A DNA stretch of 64,000 nucleotides from Atherinomorus stipes. Its lineage: Eukaryota; Chordata; Actinopteri; Atheriniformes; Atherinidae. The translations under genes were made by a program, and so were the position numbers. This document shows, one piece after another, positions 1 to 11,396 of this stretch. The stretch lies in assembly GCA_023101725.1 (NCBI GenBank), contig JALJCO010003053.1:496001-560000 (forward strand), given 5' to 3'. The notes under the pieces are model-generated. The model was not told the origin of the DNA. It searched no databases and was given only the letters and a program-made list of their open reading frames with translations. Each line of letters opens with the position of its first letter. Within the stretch, counting starts at the first letter, position 1.

Positions 1-1819
1 CTTTAAATGTAACAGTAAAAAGAAAAAGAAAAAGAAAAGAAAAAAGCTGTTTTTTTTTTGTTTTTTTTTGGTGTTGTTGTTTTTTGGGGAAGTTTGTTTG
101 TTGGTCTTTTTTTAAATGCTCTTCTTGCTTGGATGGTGTACTCTTCAGCCATCTGTACCAGAACTACAGTATTTGTGTTGCAGCCCAGCAAGCTCATGTG
201 CTTCGATACGGGAGAAAAAACAACCCAGGCGCCACTGATGAGAATATTCTAGACTCTTGGCATTCTATAGAATGACAAGAAAATGCATGAAATGTATTGC
301 TATATGGGGCGACAACATAGACCGGAGACAAACACTTAGAAGGGCATCTGTACCCCTAACTGTGCTGAAACTGAGACACAGTATCTATCATAAAAATAAG
401 TCTGTTTTTACTCTCAAGTGATAGTTCCATACTTGTTACTTACATAGAGGCTTTATAAACAGTATGTTTATATCATTAACCTTCATGTATTCATGAACTC
501 TTGTCCTAAAGGTAGCCATACTGCATCATTACGGTGTGAATATGACATGTAATAAAGAATAAATAAGTGAAACATGATCTGACAGCTACTCTAGGAAAAA
601 ATTTAACTTTTTTCTGTCCTAATGAAGGTCATTTCATTCACTTGAGTCATTCTAAATAGTAAAATTTAGATCTCAGACAATGTGTTGACGTTGATAAAAC
701 GAATAATATTGGATTTCAAATACAGCTTTGAAATTACCTTCCCAATGTAAATGGTAAGAGAAACACTGTCTTCTATACTGTAGTGCCCAACACCACCCCC
801 ACAATTTCCATTGGTACTGCTCTGTTCGCTGCGTTTGGAAACATATCCGCATGTCCTTTGACAATGCAATGCAATTTGCACAAAATGAATGCAGAGGATG
901 GACAGAGGGCTCCATCTGTATGCATATTTCACGTTGAGCATAACTGAGCCCTTAGTCTTACAAAAGCTGTACAATCTTAGCTCTCAAAACCAACGAACAT
1001 ACCCAGAAAATAACATCAAATAACTTCTGAATGTTAACCGTCATCTACTCTGAAAAAAAAAAAAAAAAAATTGAACCAACTATGTATTTCAATTAAATGA
1101 CAAATTTCGATCCAACTGAATTATGTGTCTGGAACCTTAAAAAGAATATGAAATTTATGTAATTCAATAAAAGAAAAAAAAAAACTTTAAAAGGATGGAC
1201 TACATAGAATTAAAGTAACAACAGCTAATTTTCACAATATTGTATCTATAATGGAGTTAATCTGATGCTGTTACAGCCAGACTTGGTAATCCTTTTCAGA
1301 TACACTTTTTGCTGTACTGGGTGAAATGGTCCTTCCATCCTGACAATAGTCAATACATCATGTATTCATAAAAAGGAAGGAAAACAGTAGATATGGTATT
1401 TTTTAGGCTGATTCCAATACCGATATTGGGGACATTAAAAAAACAACATCTGACATATTGGCCGATATCCGATGTCAGCCGATATATATGAGCCAGGATA
1501 TTAAAAAATGAACATGGACTTGTACGCAGGATATGTACTGTCAAACTGTAGTCCAACTTAAATTCTTATAATGACCAAAATATGATTCAAGACTTAGAAA
1601 CCGAACACTGTAGTGATGATGTTTTAGGTGTTGACACAAATTTGTTGTGTTTTTTGCCTTACTGGTGCTGCAGCCCAGGCTAATTTTCACACTCCAGATG
1701 CTGCATCCAACACCTGTTAAATCATTTTGAAGTGGCTCCACATCTTACTCTTCCTCTCTTCCTGGGAATGAATATATATGCATTTAGTATATTTTAGTAA
1801 TTAGATTTAAATACTATAT
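1..1819. other. AT-rich intergenic DNA, no gene seen
   Basis: Short frames on both strands have no recognisable motif. The stretch has T-rich and A-rich runs (about 50-120 and 1053-1070). Around 1400-1500 a sequence with repeated CCGATAT/GCCGATAT words resembles the subterminal part of fish hAT elements, but no terminal pair or target duplication was found, so it is not called as an element. Confidence 0.6.
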
Positions 1820-2302
1820 CTGGAAAAACTAGTCCATGCATTCATCTTCAGTCGGCTTGACTACTGTAACAGCGTCTTTACTGGTCTACCTAAAAAATCA
1901 GTTAAACAGCTGCAGCTCATTCAGAACTCTGCGGCCCGAGTTCTCACAAAGACCAGAAAAGTGGACCACATCAGTCCAGTTCTCAGGTCTTTACACTGGC
2001 TGCCGGTCCATCAGAGAATAGACTTTAAAGTTCTGCTGCTGGTCTATAAAGCTCTGAATGGTTTAGGCCCAAAATACATCAGTGACCTCTTGACCCAGTA
2101 TGAACCTACGAGACCCCTCAGGTCATCTGGATCCGGCCTTTTATCAGTTCCCAGAGTCAGAACCAGACATGGAGAAGCTGCGTTCAGCTTCTATGCTCCA
2201 CATGTCTGGAACAAACTCCCAGAACATCTCAGATCAGCTGAAACACTTAGTTTATTCAAATCCAGGCTGAAGACCCACCTGTTTTCAGCTGCATTTACGT
2301 AA
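1820..2302 (+). pseudogene. LINE ORF2 C-terminal fragment (L2 clade)
   Basis: About 160 codons stay open to a TAA at 2300-2302. Recognisable segments in order are [54 protein letters not shown] and [20 protein letters not shown]. This is the conserved region after the polymerase palm in L2/Rex1-like proteins. The YADD catalytic block and everything before it are absent, so the product cannot act as a polymerase. The frame has no stop or shift, suggesting a fairly young copy. Assignment to L2 rather than Rex1 is a judgement from motifs. Confidence 0.85.
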
Positions 2303-2514
2303 TTTTATTCAAAAGTTAAAATCCGCACGTCTCTGTATTCTCTCTTTTTAATCTTAAATGCTTTTAATTCTGAATCATGCTTCTAATTGTTTTTTTTTTT
2401 GTTTTTTGTTTTTTTATCTCCCTTTTGCTTATAATGTTTTATGTAAAGCACTTTGAATTGTTCTGTACATGAAATGTGCTATACAAATAAACTTGCCTTG
2501 CCTTGCCTTGCCTT
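1820..2514 (+). mobile_element. L2-type LINE, 5'-truncated 3' end
   Basis: A reverse-transcriptase C-terminal frame (1820-2302) is followed by a T-rich 3' UTR. The element ends in the word GTAAAGCACTTTGAA and a short tandem CTTGC tail at about 2492-2514. Tandem short-repeat tails of this kind are how L2-clade LINEs end in fish. The endonuclease and most of the polymerase are missing, as expected from aborted target-primed reverse transcription. No flanking duplication was resolved. Confidence 0.85.
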
Positions 2515-2752
2515 ACTATAGATGACCATTTCATAATGAAAACAAGCGGCTGCATACAGCTTAAAGTGATAACATACAGGCTAATGGGAGGTGTTTTGTA
2601 ACTGGTACATTTTTAAAAGACTTTCACTAAAACACCTTAGAAATATAGCAAAGTCATGAATAAAGTAATCTTTACAAGCTTTAAAAAAGTTCCATTTTCT
2701 ACTTAACACAAGGGACTAAACTAGATTTAAGTAGCAATGTGGCAACTTTTAA

Positions 2753-3320
2753 AGGGGTGATGACATAACAGTTAAAAACTAGTCTATGTTGTTGGCATTA
2801 CTTTATATGTAAATACTCCAAAGAAAAAAACTGCATTTTTTTCAGGTGTATTTCAGGGTATTGTTTTGAAACGCCAGACCTCACTTCCTCAGTAATACAG
2901 TTGGGTCCGGTGATGATATGGAGCTTTACCCGGAGACCACGTTGACTTCATTTTGATTGGCTAACTGCTAGCAACATGGGCAGTTCAGATAGTGAGCTAC
3001 GTTTATCAGACAAGACAGCATTTAGAAAATAAATAAACTTACAGGTAATGACAAGGTTGTGGTCGCCTCCCTCAGTGTTGCTGCAGAAGTTTGCTTTTAA
3101 ATCCATTTGTTTGAAAATCCAGACCTGACTGCACAGAAGTTACTACTAGCTCCATACATGCAGCTGAATCAGACAGGGAGGGGGGGGGGAGCGGACGGTG
3201 CATAAACCGTTAGGAGAGGGGGGTGGGGGGGGGGGCTGATTACTTGATAGTGTGCTCTTATTGGAGCAATTAAATTACGTAGAATGATAGAACTACGTAG
3301 AATGATAGGCTGCTGTCTGA
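2753..3320 (+). mobile_element. TTAA-flanked (Kolobok/T2-like) element, copy 1, right end missing
   Basis: It begins at a TTAA (2749-2752) with AGGGGTGATGACAT. It matches two other copies in this window (15725-17540 and, on the other strand, 32582-33362), sharing the GCCAGACCTCACTTCCTCAG block, the GACAAGACAGCATTTAGAAA block and a duplicated CTACGTAGAATGATAG word. Homology stops at about 3320, before the right terminus. A G-run region lies at 3176-3236. No transposase is encoded. Superfamily is inferred from TTAA plus the AGG-type end. Confidence 0.75.
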
Positions 3321-3939
3321 AAGAAAGCACAGCTCTCTGTAAAGGGAGGGGGAGGAGGTAAGGAGCAGCACGGGCAGCTCTCAGGAAGGGAGGAGGGAGA
3401 GCAGAAGCGTGCGGCTGAAGTTTCTTTCTGCCGTTTGAAGCAATACTAGAATTTTCATATCCGCCACATTGTGGCAGTTCTGTAAAAACTCTGACCAACC
3501 CCTGCCATTCGCAACATATAGAAAGAACCAATCGATGTCTTTATGTATCGTCTCTGTCCCTCCCCTCTTACCGTCCCCCACGTGACCCCCCTGTGCGCCG
3601 CTCACTGTAAACAAATATAGCTAACGTACTGCTAACTGCTACTGCGCCAAAAAACCCCAAAACAAAGCAAAACAACAGAGAAGGAGGCGTTGACGTTTGC
3701 AGTGTGGATTTTTTACACTGCAAAAGGAGTTGGAGAAGAGTGAATTAAAGCTTTTAGAAACTTGGTTTGTCAGCTGTTTACAATCAAGCTAACAAGCTAT
3801 CTACTCGGCTGCTATCGTTAACCTGCTTGTAAAACATTGGCGCACACGTCCCTGCACTCTGAAGGCGTGGCTTCTGGTGGTCTGTTTTTTTAAAATGTCC
3901 CTTGCTCAAACCGTTTTTCCAACATTGCCAACTCTAGCT
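3321..3939. mobile_element. Possible second TTAA-type element, right end only
   Basis: The right edge reads AACTCTAGCT followed by TTAA (3940-3943). Read from the other strand this is TTAA then AGCTAGAGTTGGCAATG, which has the form of fish TTAA-element termini. The left terminus was not found; the fragment abuts truncated copy 1. No coding sequence is recognised. Confidence 0.4.
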
Positions 3940-6900
3940 TTAATAGGATTATTGTAAAATAAGTTAATAAAGTTTATACATAAACTTTATTAACATTTTT
4001 ACATAAACCTTAACAGGATCACATTAATATATTGGGTTAATTCTATGTAAGCTGTTGTTACTTTAATCCTTTCTCATCCGTTCTTCTCAGTTTCATTTGA
4101 TTGAATTATGGAAATTTCATTCTCTGCTTAAGGTTACAGACACACACTGTAATTCAGTTGGATGGAAATGTGTCATCTAACTGAAATACGTAAACCTTAG
4201 TAGTTGGATTGTTTTCAGTGTAGATCAAAATGGGTTCTCAGTCCATATTACAAAGTCCCTTATTTTTGAAAAAAAAAAAAAAAAAGCAGTCAAACACAAG
4301 AGTATATTATGATGTCAAATGCTTTTAAATAAGTGGTCATTCTTGACTTTCTGATGACCAGTAAATCAAGTATATTATCTTATCAGAGCCGGTTTATGAA
4401 TTAATCTTTTTTATTTATATGGCTGGAGTAAGCATTCTGAAGTGTTTCATGCACAATTTCTGTAATCTGCCTAAGTTCTTGTTTGTTTGGGTTTTTTGTT
4501 TGTTTGGTTAATTTTTTAAGCTTAGTAGTTTATGTGTAATTTTTTAGTTGACAAATATTTGGCCAGACCATTTTTTTTAAATGTCAAAATATGCAAAACC
4601 TTGAACCAAAATAGGGTGTTCAAAGAATTAATGTCAAAGTCATTACATTATATTAGTCAAGATGGTAAAAATTATTTGTGGGTAGATTAACTGCAGTCCC
4701 ATTTCAGGCATATTTAACCTTTTTAAGTGTGTACTGCTCCTTTAAATAGGACTTAAATGTCACAGTGTACGTTCCCCTCCCAGGGATGTCAACTTGTATT
4801 CATTACAGTATCTTTTAATATAAAGGCCTTTTCACTTGTGCACTTTGCTGTTCTGTGAGGCACTCTGTCAGATCTTTTTACTGCCATTTCTGTACAAATT
4901 AAACTGACATGATTTGACTCAAATACAAAAGTGCAACATAGGCATTTATATTCCAATCTGAAGATTAAATGTCTTTGACTTTGGCTCTTTTCGATCATAT
5001 CTTGCCTCATAATTGGGCCCTGTAAAACTGCATTATCCCCATGCTTTGGAAGAAGGTAATACATTGACAAGAGACGCTCTGATGTTCTAAATGTGTGGAG
5101 TAAGTGGCGCTGAACGAGACGGGTTTCCAGTGCTGACAACCAGGTGGACAGGTCCCCACCCTCATTCCCTCCATCTTTCATTTGAATAATGCATGCTAAT
5201 TACCTACTTGCCGAGAGCAGAACTGTCACCCCACGGGCCCCAATAGACATTTACATGAACACAGGAGCACACATTCAGAATCACACACACCCACCATCAT
5301 GCACACTAGCTAGCACATACACACACAGACACACTGGCACACAGTAGCTGTCACTGCAGCAGTTTTACTTACACTGAAACACTGGCACATTTATAATAGA
5401 AATACTTGAGTTCATATACTTTAGGGAATTCTGTTATCAAAAGCTCCTGTCAAGACAGTATAGAGGCTAATGATAGACCACATCCACCACCTTGTTGGAA
5501 AGGCTGAGTATGGCACTTCTAATGCTTCGCCACTGAACAGCTGTCTTTAGTCAAAGAGGCTGACAGCAAGGTATGGCTAGTCTTATTCATGTTGACCACA
5601 AAAGTTCATTGTAAAGTAAAAAGTAACTTTTTCTTGTGGAAGTACTCTTAACTGAATGAAAGACTAAGAACAATAAAAAACTAAAACTTCTGTTGCAGCA
5701 ACTAAACAACAAAATGAATCTGAAAATCTTTCTGGACATACACTTTGCACATGCAAAGAACTATGCACTTTTTTTTTTTACATTTAATCTAATCCAAACA
5801 TGTGAACACATCCATGAGAAGTGAATTCACAAATTTATATGCTTACTCTGGCTCGCTCCCACACATGCCACTTGAATACAGTTCCATGTAATATAGACCT
5901 TGCATGGGAATAATGCTTATACCTTTGCCGAGTCTCACTTACAGTTTTATCATGGGAGCTCAGAGGTTTTTCATTTCATTCATTTGAGGCTTGGTTACAC
6001 AGAAAAACCCTCAGTTGGCTAAACCTGCAATTCCACTGATGAGCTTCCTGGCTGCATATCCACAACAGAGGTAAAACTGGCAAGCTGTGTGGGAGCATTT
6101 TTTTCTTTATTTCCTGTGTGTACATTCGCCTGTGTGTCTGTGCGCACATGTGAACATCGACTAATCGCCAAACATAGCTGCCAGCGTTTGCTACTCCAGC
6201 TTCCATTCCCTCAACAAAAACGGTGCTAATCTGAGGCTAATTTAACTATCCTGCCTTTCTGCCTGTTTTAAAATAAAATGCAATTGGTATGCAAAGCGTA
6301 GTGCGTCCTCAACAATAATTTGGGGATAAAATCAATGATGCTGTCAGTCCACGGCCCATGGTTTTTACTGGCTCCATCAGTAGCTTTGGGAGGTGTGTGT
6401 GACTCTCTTCCACGGGGGTTTGACAGATCTTCAACAGCTGTGTTGGTGGAGAGCCATGTGTGAGTAGGGATGAGGATGTTGACAAGGCTGTCCATTAGGC
6501 TGCGAGTGACACATGTGCAGCAGTGAAGCTGCTCTGTCCCATTCCCATCATTACTGTCACCAGTTTGCCACAGCAGAGGGTTCGGCCCTACGTTAATGCA
6601 TTCCTACAAGACGAATTCCACTTGATCACATCTCAGTTGAATCTCCATTAAGATGTCAACGTGGTGGTTAATGTATTTGAGATTTTCCCCCTCGTCTTGC
6701 TAAACCGTTATTTATGACACTTATTAGGAAGCGTAACCCGGCCATCAATTAATGTCCTGCAGGCATGCTAAGCAATTGGGCCCATTGGCGTCAGACCAAA
6801 TGTACTGGAACGTCCATTAATTCTGCAATCTACACACAAGAGCTCACATTCAAATGAGCACAGTAATGCACTTCTTTAGGGAAAGATTCGCATACGTACA

Positions 6901-7589
6901 CATTTGCAATTTTCTAAGCTTGCACTTTGAGAAAAGGTCTAATGTATCATAACAGGGAGACTCCTTTTGCTTTTACTGCATCATAGGCAAGATGATATTT
7001 TTCTGTGGCTTTCCTGACAAAAAAATATTAAAAAACACCAAGTTTTAGACAAAAAGTATACACAAATTCTATTTAAAGACTGACTTCCACTTTACTAATT
7101 TGGAAACATGATTTTCAGGTAATTTTATACACATATATATATATGTAAGCTTAAAATAATTAGTTAATCAGTTAGTTCTCTGATTAAAATCTTCCAAATG
7201 TAATAGTTTTAGCTCCATAACTTAAGACTTGGTGCTTTTCTCAGCTTTACTAACTAGAGACATACCTTTAGACTAATGGATAAAATGGGAAAATAATCAT
7301 AGCCACAGTTCTCCAAACATTTAATGAAGACTGTTCATATAGACAATTCACTTCTAGTCAGCTGTAAGAACACAAATATGCATTTCTGCCACAATGACTG
7401 GATTGACCCCAAAATATCTCTAGGTTGCTGATGAGATTCCATTGAATTTGGCTCAAAAGTAATACTACATTAAAACTACAGGCAACAGTAACCCAAAACT
7501 GACATTTTTTTCCTACGTGACCCATATTTGATTTTCTTATGATAGTCTGAATGACAAAATAGTTTTTTTTGAGTCAGACCCCAGGTCAT
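3940..7589. other. Intergenic DNA without recognised genes
   Basis: No exon or transposase motif was recognised. Contents are a poly-A run (about 4269-4285), a terminus-like GTACTGCTCCTTTAAA at about 4726-4743 resembling the right end of a TTAA element, a CA-rich stretch at 5281-5345, and non-repetitive mixed-composition DNA at 5165-5235 and 6600-6860. A 130-codon minus-strand frame (4789-5181) matches no family I know. Confidence 0.6.
6600..6870. other. Candidate conserved noncoding element
   Basis: The stretch is free of repeats and homopolymer runs, balanced in composition, and dense in homeodomain-like ATTA/TAAT words (for example CATCAATTAATGTCC and CCATTAATTCTGC). It has no long open frame. 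Sequence of this texture in a fish gene desert is often a conserved enhancer, but conservation cannot be judged from one genome. Confidence 0.3.
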
Positions 7590-7717
7590 CATTTATAAAA
7601 CTGTGCAAAAAGCCTTATTGCACCAAAAGCCAAAGTTTGCATGTGCCAAAAAATAATCAGATTTATAAAACCATGCATACACACAGATGCAAGTATTACA
7701 GTTTCATTTATTTTTTA

Positions 7718-7806
7718 ACTTGTCCTGTCCAGCATCGTAGCAAGCAAAATGATGCTGTGGCTGCTTTGTTGTTTTGAACAGATTTGCTTTGTCAAGGGGT
7801 GTTTTA
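7718..7806 (+). repeat. Dispersed repeat, copy 1 of 2
   Basis: The block opening ACTTGTCCTGTCCAGCATC and ending near TTTTATAAA recurs at 17567-17660 with scattered differences. Upstream, at 7590-7690, two partial repeats of a TTTATAAAAC-GTGCA word occur. The parent element is not identified; the two copies have different neighbours, so this is not a local duplication. Confidence 0.6.
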
Positions 7807-7812
7807 TAAATA

Positions 7813-8332
7813 CAGTGGATAGGGAAAGTATTCCGACCCCTTTAAACTTTTCACACTTTGTGTCATTGTAGACATTTGCCAAAATCAAAAAAAGTTCATT
7901 TTATATCTCATTAATGTACACTCAGCACCCCATATTGCCGAAAGAAAAAAAAAAACAGAAATGTAGAAATGTTTGCAAATTTATTAAAAAGAAAAACTTA
8001 AATATCACATGGTCATAAGTATTCAGATCCTTTGCTCAGTACTGAATAGAAGCACCCTTTTGAGCTACTGTAGTACAGTCATGAGTCTTCTTGGGAATGA
8101 TGTAACAAGTCATTCACATCTGGATTTGGGGATCTTCTGTCATTCTTCCTTGCAGATCCTCTCCAGTTCTGTCAGGTTGGATGGTGAACGGTGGTGGACA
8201 GCCATTTTCAGGTCTCTTCAGATGCTCAATTGGGTTTAAGTCAGAGCTCTGACTGGGCCAGTCAAGAATGCTCCCAGAGTTGTTTTGAAGCCACTCCTTT
8301 GTTATTTTAGCTGTGTACTTAGAGTCATTGGC
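7813..8332 (-). mobile_element. Tc1/mariner element, family A, truncated copy
   Basis: One terminus starts after TA with CAGTGGATAGGGAAAGTATT. The body reads on the minus strand as the transposase 3' end. The same family occurs at 36064-36931, whose terminus reads CAGTGGGTATGGAAAGTATT. The element is cut at about 8332, where a PIF-Harbinger-like terminus begins, so over half is missing. Confidence 0.8.
8114..8332 (-). pseudogene. Tc1-like transposase C-terminal fragment
   Basis: The minus-strand frame contains [15 protein letters not shown], the block around the third acidic residue of the DDE triad (the E of IEHL) in Tc1-like transposases, and ends with a [16 protein letters not shown] tail. 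The DNA-binding half and the first two catalytic aspartates are not in this copy. The frame is cut by the junction at about 8332, so no enzyme can be made. Confidence 0.8.
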
Positions 8333-9340
8333 CCTCATTTATCAAACGATCGTAGAAATGGTCGCACATCTGGTCGTAAAAATGGTCGTACGATTGGACC
8401 CACGTGTGATTTATTAAAACGTTCGTATCGGTCCAATCTCGTCGTACGAACAAAAGAGTCTTGATAAATTCCACAGCTGAAGTCCATCGTAATTTAAATG
8501 TCACGCCCACGGTTACGCCCTTAAACATGCATAATGATGAGGCTTCACCCGGCGAGGTTGAGCTGTGGAGAGGAGAGATTCTGCCAAAAAAGAAACTTTT
8601 GGGGGGATCAAGACAGAATTTCTCATTTGTGAGGTGGGAAAGAGGTGCTGTTTGGCAGCTTAAAACCGGAGTCAGAGACGTGAACAAAAACGCTGCGCGG
8701 AAGAGGATCAGTCAGCCACACCGGTGTGAACGACTCCGGCTGAGATATTAATAAAAGTCTCAATCAAGGCCTGGCTGATATGGTTTATTCGTTTTATTAC
8801 TTATGAAATTTAATAATAGCCCACATCCGATGGCAACGTCACAATTCTGTAGTCAATGGGTCAAGAAAAAGTGGTCCAATATGAAACTTAACACCAAAAG
8901 AGGTTTGACCGGCACCGCGCTCTAACAGGTGACAGGTGGATGCCGGTCAGATCCAAGCCTGACCCAGACAGGGACAGAAAAAAGATAACTTGCATTTGCA
9001 AAGCTAACAGACGCTAAACTAAGGGACAGTCTACTGACTGAGCACTTATACAACTTTAAAGTATAGATTAGTTATTAGAAATGACGGATCAGCTCCGGTC
9101 TCCTCCATATAGCCCAGTGGGGGCTGCAGAGCGGCTCCCGGCGCATCTTTTTCCCTGACTGCGTATCAAAACTCTCCAGCGGTCCGTGCGATGTGCAGCA
9201 CTGCACAGGACAGGAGTGTATTGTAGATTTTCTCAGAGTCTAAAGCAGCGTTTCATCCCGCCGGGTCCGAGTCGGACCGTGTATCGCTGAATCCACAAAC
9301 ACATCTACAGGCCTAAAGGTTTGTGATAACGATGATCTAT
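8331..9340 (+). mobile_element. PIF-Harbinger-like element remnant
   Basis: The left end reads GGCCCTCATTTATCAAACG followed by repeated GGTCGTA/GGTCGCA words, a terminus type I associate with fish PIF-Harbinger elements. It lies directly against the Tc1 fragment. A Myb/SANT-like remnant sits inside at 8590-8720, matching the second protein these transposons carry. No right terminus was found, so the end is approximate. Confidence 0.5.
8590..8720 (+). pseudogene. Myb/SANT-like DNA-binding domain remnant (Harbinger second ORF)
   Basis: The frame reads QNFSFVRWERGAVWQLKTG then VRDVNKNAARKRIS. This resembles the start of the Myb/SANT-like domain of Harbinger accessory proteins, in which NFS, an acidic valine-rich helix, KTG and KNAAW-RIS recur. 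The tryptophan expected after KNAA is replaced by arginine, and small indels disturb the EV-rich helix. The protein normally helps transposase bind DNA and enter the nucleus. No downstream DDE gene is left. Confidence 0.5.
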
Positions 9341-9812
9341 AAGCCTAATATGAATAGTTAAATGCATGAGATGAATGTGGTTTAAAGGTTGGATATGGAA
9401 TACAGAAAAAATAGCGACATCATGTGTTTCTAGGTTGCAGGGTCGAACCTTGAGCTCCACAGCTGGGCCTTCACTTCAGCCATCAGCACCAAAGAACCCC
9501 ATTGATAAAGCTCCTAGCAACAAGACACCTACTCAACATTACCACCAGAAAAATGATTATTTAGGTTGTATAGATGATCCAATAAATGTGCTCTGCAAAG
9601 CCAAAATCTGTAAATATAAAATGAAGTCACAAAGAGAAAAAACATATCAAAATCATATTATCATCCAGTGGAACCTGATGCAGCAGTTATCTCCATGGAC
9701 AGTGCTATGAAACCATGACGGATAGTTTTTACCAAATACACACTTACTTGGGCCATATTATTAATCCCATGTGCGCAATGTCAGCGTCTTACTTACAGTT
9801 TACCCCTTGACT
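9341..9812. other. Unassigned DNA between elements
   Basis: Mixed composition. A 111-codon plus-strand frame (9375-9710) has no recognisable motif and is probably chance. Confidence 0.5.
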
Positions 9813-10018
9813 TAGGCCTGGGATGATAATCAGTAAATCAATTATTCGCACAATAACTGAAAACGCAATAATTTTTCCAGCCTCAATATATCGCCATGTC
9901 CATGATTGTAATTTGTTGAGTGGTTATTTGGTCTTAGTAATATCGACGATAATATAGTTTATTATCAATATGTGGGACAATATATCGTCCAACAAAATTT
10001 GTTATCGTCTCAGGCCTA
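9813..10018. mobile_element. Short non-autonomous hAT element (MITE)
   Basis: The termini are inverted: TAGGCCTGGGATGATAA on the left and TAGGCCTGAGACGATAA when the right end is read from the other strand. The flanking octamers CCTTGACT and CTTTGATT differ at two positions, consistent with a decayed 8-bp hAT target duplication. The 206-bp body has no coding sequence and is AT-rich with ATATCG words. Confidence 0.75.
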
Positions 10019-11154
10019 CTTTGATTTCAATTCCATAATGAGTCCTTACTCTATGGACATCAGCGCCAAAGCGATCCTGTCAAGTTCTGTTCCTGGCGTG
10101 CGTCTTGATGTGCTTCAACAGAGGAGGTGACATAGGGTTTAAATTTATGTTTCCACTTTAATTCTGGAGTTGGTTGTCTGTTTTGTATTATCTGATGTTT
10201 TACAATATGTGAAATTTGCTGCAGTATGCCATGCAGTCCCATAACCAATCATGGTTGTAGGATCACCATGGAAAAAAAATACAATTTGCTAAACTTAGAC
10301 AATGATGCAAGCAGAAGAAGAGTGTCAACACATCAATAAAGAGCAACTTTAACTTTGTTAAGAACATGTTCTATGCACATATAATTACAATAACTTGGCT
10401 TGTATAAATCAAAAATAAACGTGTAGCAAGATGTGCATTGAGAGAAATCTGAAGAAAAATAATCAGTCAGTATTAAAAAGCAGTACCCAAGTTAAAATGT
10501 AACGTTGGCAAAAAGGGAAATAAAAAGACACAATTAATGCAGCTTTAGTTCTCATTAAGCTCCACAGCAGCTGCAAACTTTCTGTTTCATTTGTCCAGAA
10601 TATTTTACACCCATGTTAAACAGTGGTGTTTGCTGTGTTGATTTTTATTGAATTCAACAATGAGAACTAAATATGTTGCCCTCACTGCTCATGAAAAAGG
10701 ATTTTTGAATCAGAAGTTTGCGTGTCCAGTATTGTCCACCCCAGAAGTTGCAGCCTTTTGTGTGCAAAGCTGCAATTTGCACCTGCTTTTCAGACGTACT
10801 AAAATAGACGCAAAAAACCAGCAAGGCAATGGGTCTTACGGTTGATAAATCACTTTGCGAGTGCTACATTAATATATTTACATTTTCTCCTCCCATCACA
10901 TGCACAATTGCATGTAAACGCCCCATATTGCATATTCATAGCAACAGAAGTGCAAAATGGATAAGAGGCACTATTTCTTACATTTGAAAGACTGGACCCT
11001 TTTAGCAGTAGATTAGTAGATTGGTTTGTGCTTTTTTGCATGAGCAATGAGATAGGTCACGTTTGTATACATGCAAATCTTTGATAGATCCGGCCCATTG
11101 TGTAACTTTTCTCCTCAACAATGACCTCATCTTCGGAGAATAACTTAAAGGGGA
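10019..11154. other. Intergenic DNA, probably old transposon debris
   Basis: No gene was recognised. Words such as GGTTGATAAATCA (10841) and TTTGATAGATCCGGCCC (11080-11097) look like worn termini of the GGCCC-TTTATCAAA type seen at 8331, but a matched pair was not established. Confidence 0.5.
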
Positions 11155-11396
11155 AGCTGTAGTTAAGGTGGAAGAGCAGTATTCTATCAACCAGAGGATC
11201 AGTGGATCAATTCCAGGCTTCCCCAGGCTACATGCCAAAGTGTCCTTGAGCAGCACACTGAACCCTGCGTTGCTTCCTGATGTCCCTATCATTATAGGAA
11301 TGTGTGTGTGAATGTGGTGTAAATGTACTGTAAAGTGCTTTGAGAGGTCAATGTACAACTGGAAAGGTGCTACGTAGGTACAATCCATTCACCATT
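11155..11396 (+). mobile_element. tRNA-derived SINE with LINE-like tail
   Basis: The head holds RNA polymerase III promoter-like boxes: GTAGTTAAGGTGGAAGAGCA (A box region) and GATCAATTCCAGG (worn B box, compare GGTTCGATTCC). Then come CTACATGCCAAAGTGTCCTT and GAGCAGCACACTGAACCC, a body I recall from a common fish SINE. The end, GTAAAGTGCTTTGAGAGGTC ... ATCCATTCACCATT, is an L2-like tail that would let the element borrow LINE machinery. Divergence in the B box suggests an inactive copy. Confidence 0.8.

Noticed and set aside
4789..5181. 130-codon minus-strand frame
   Set aside because: No motif, no splice context and no family recognised; length is within chance for 64 kb.
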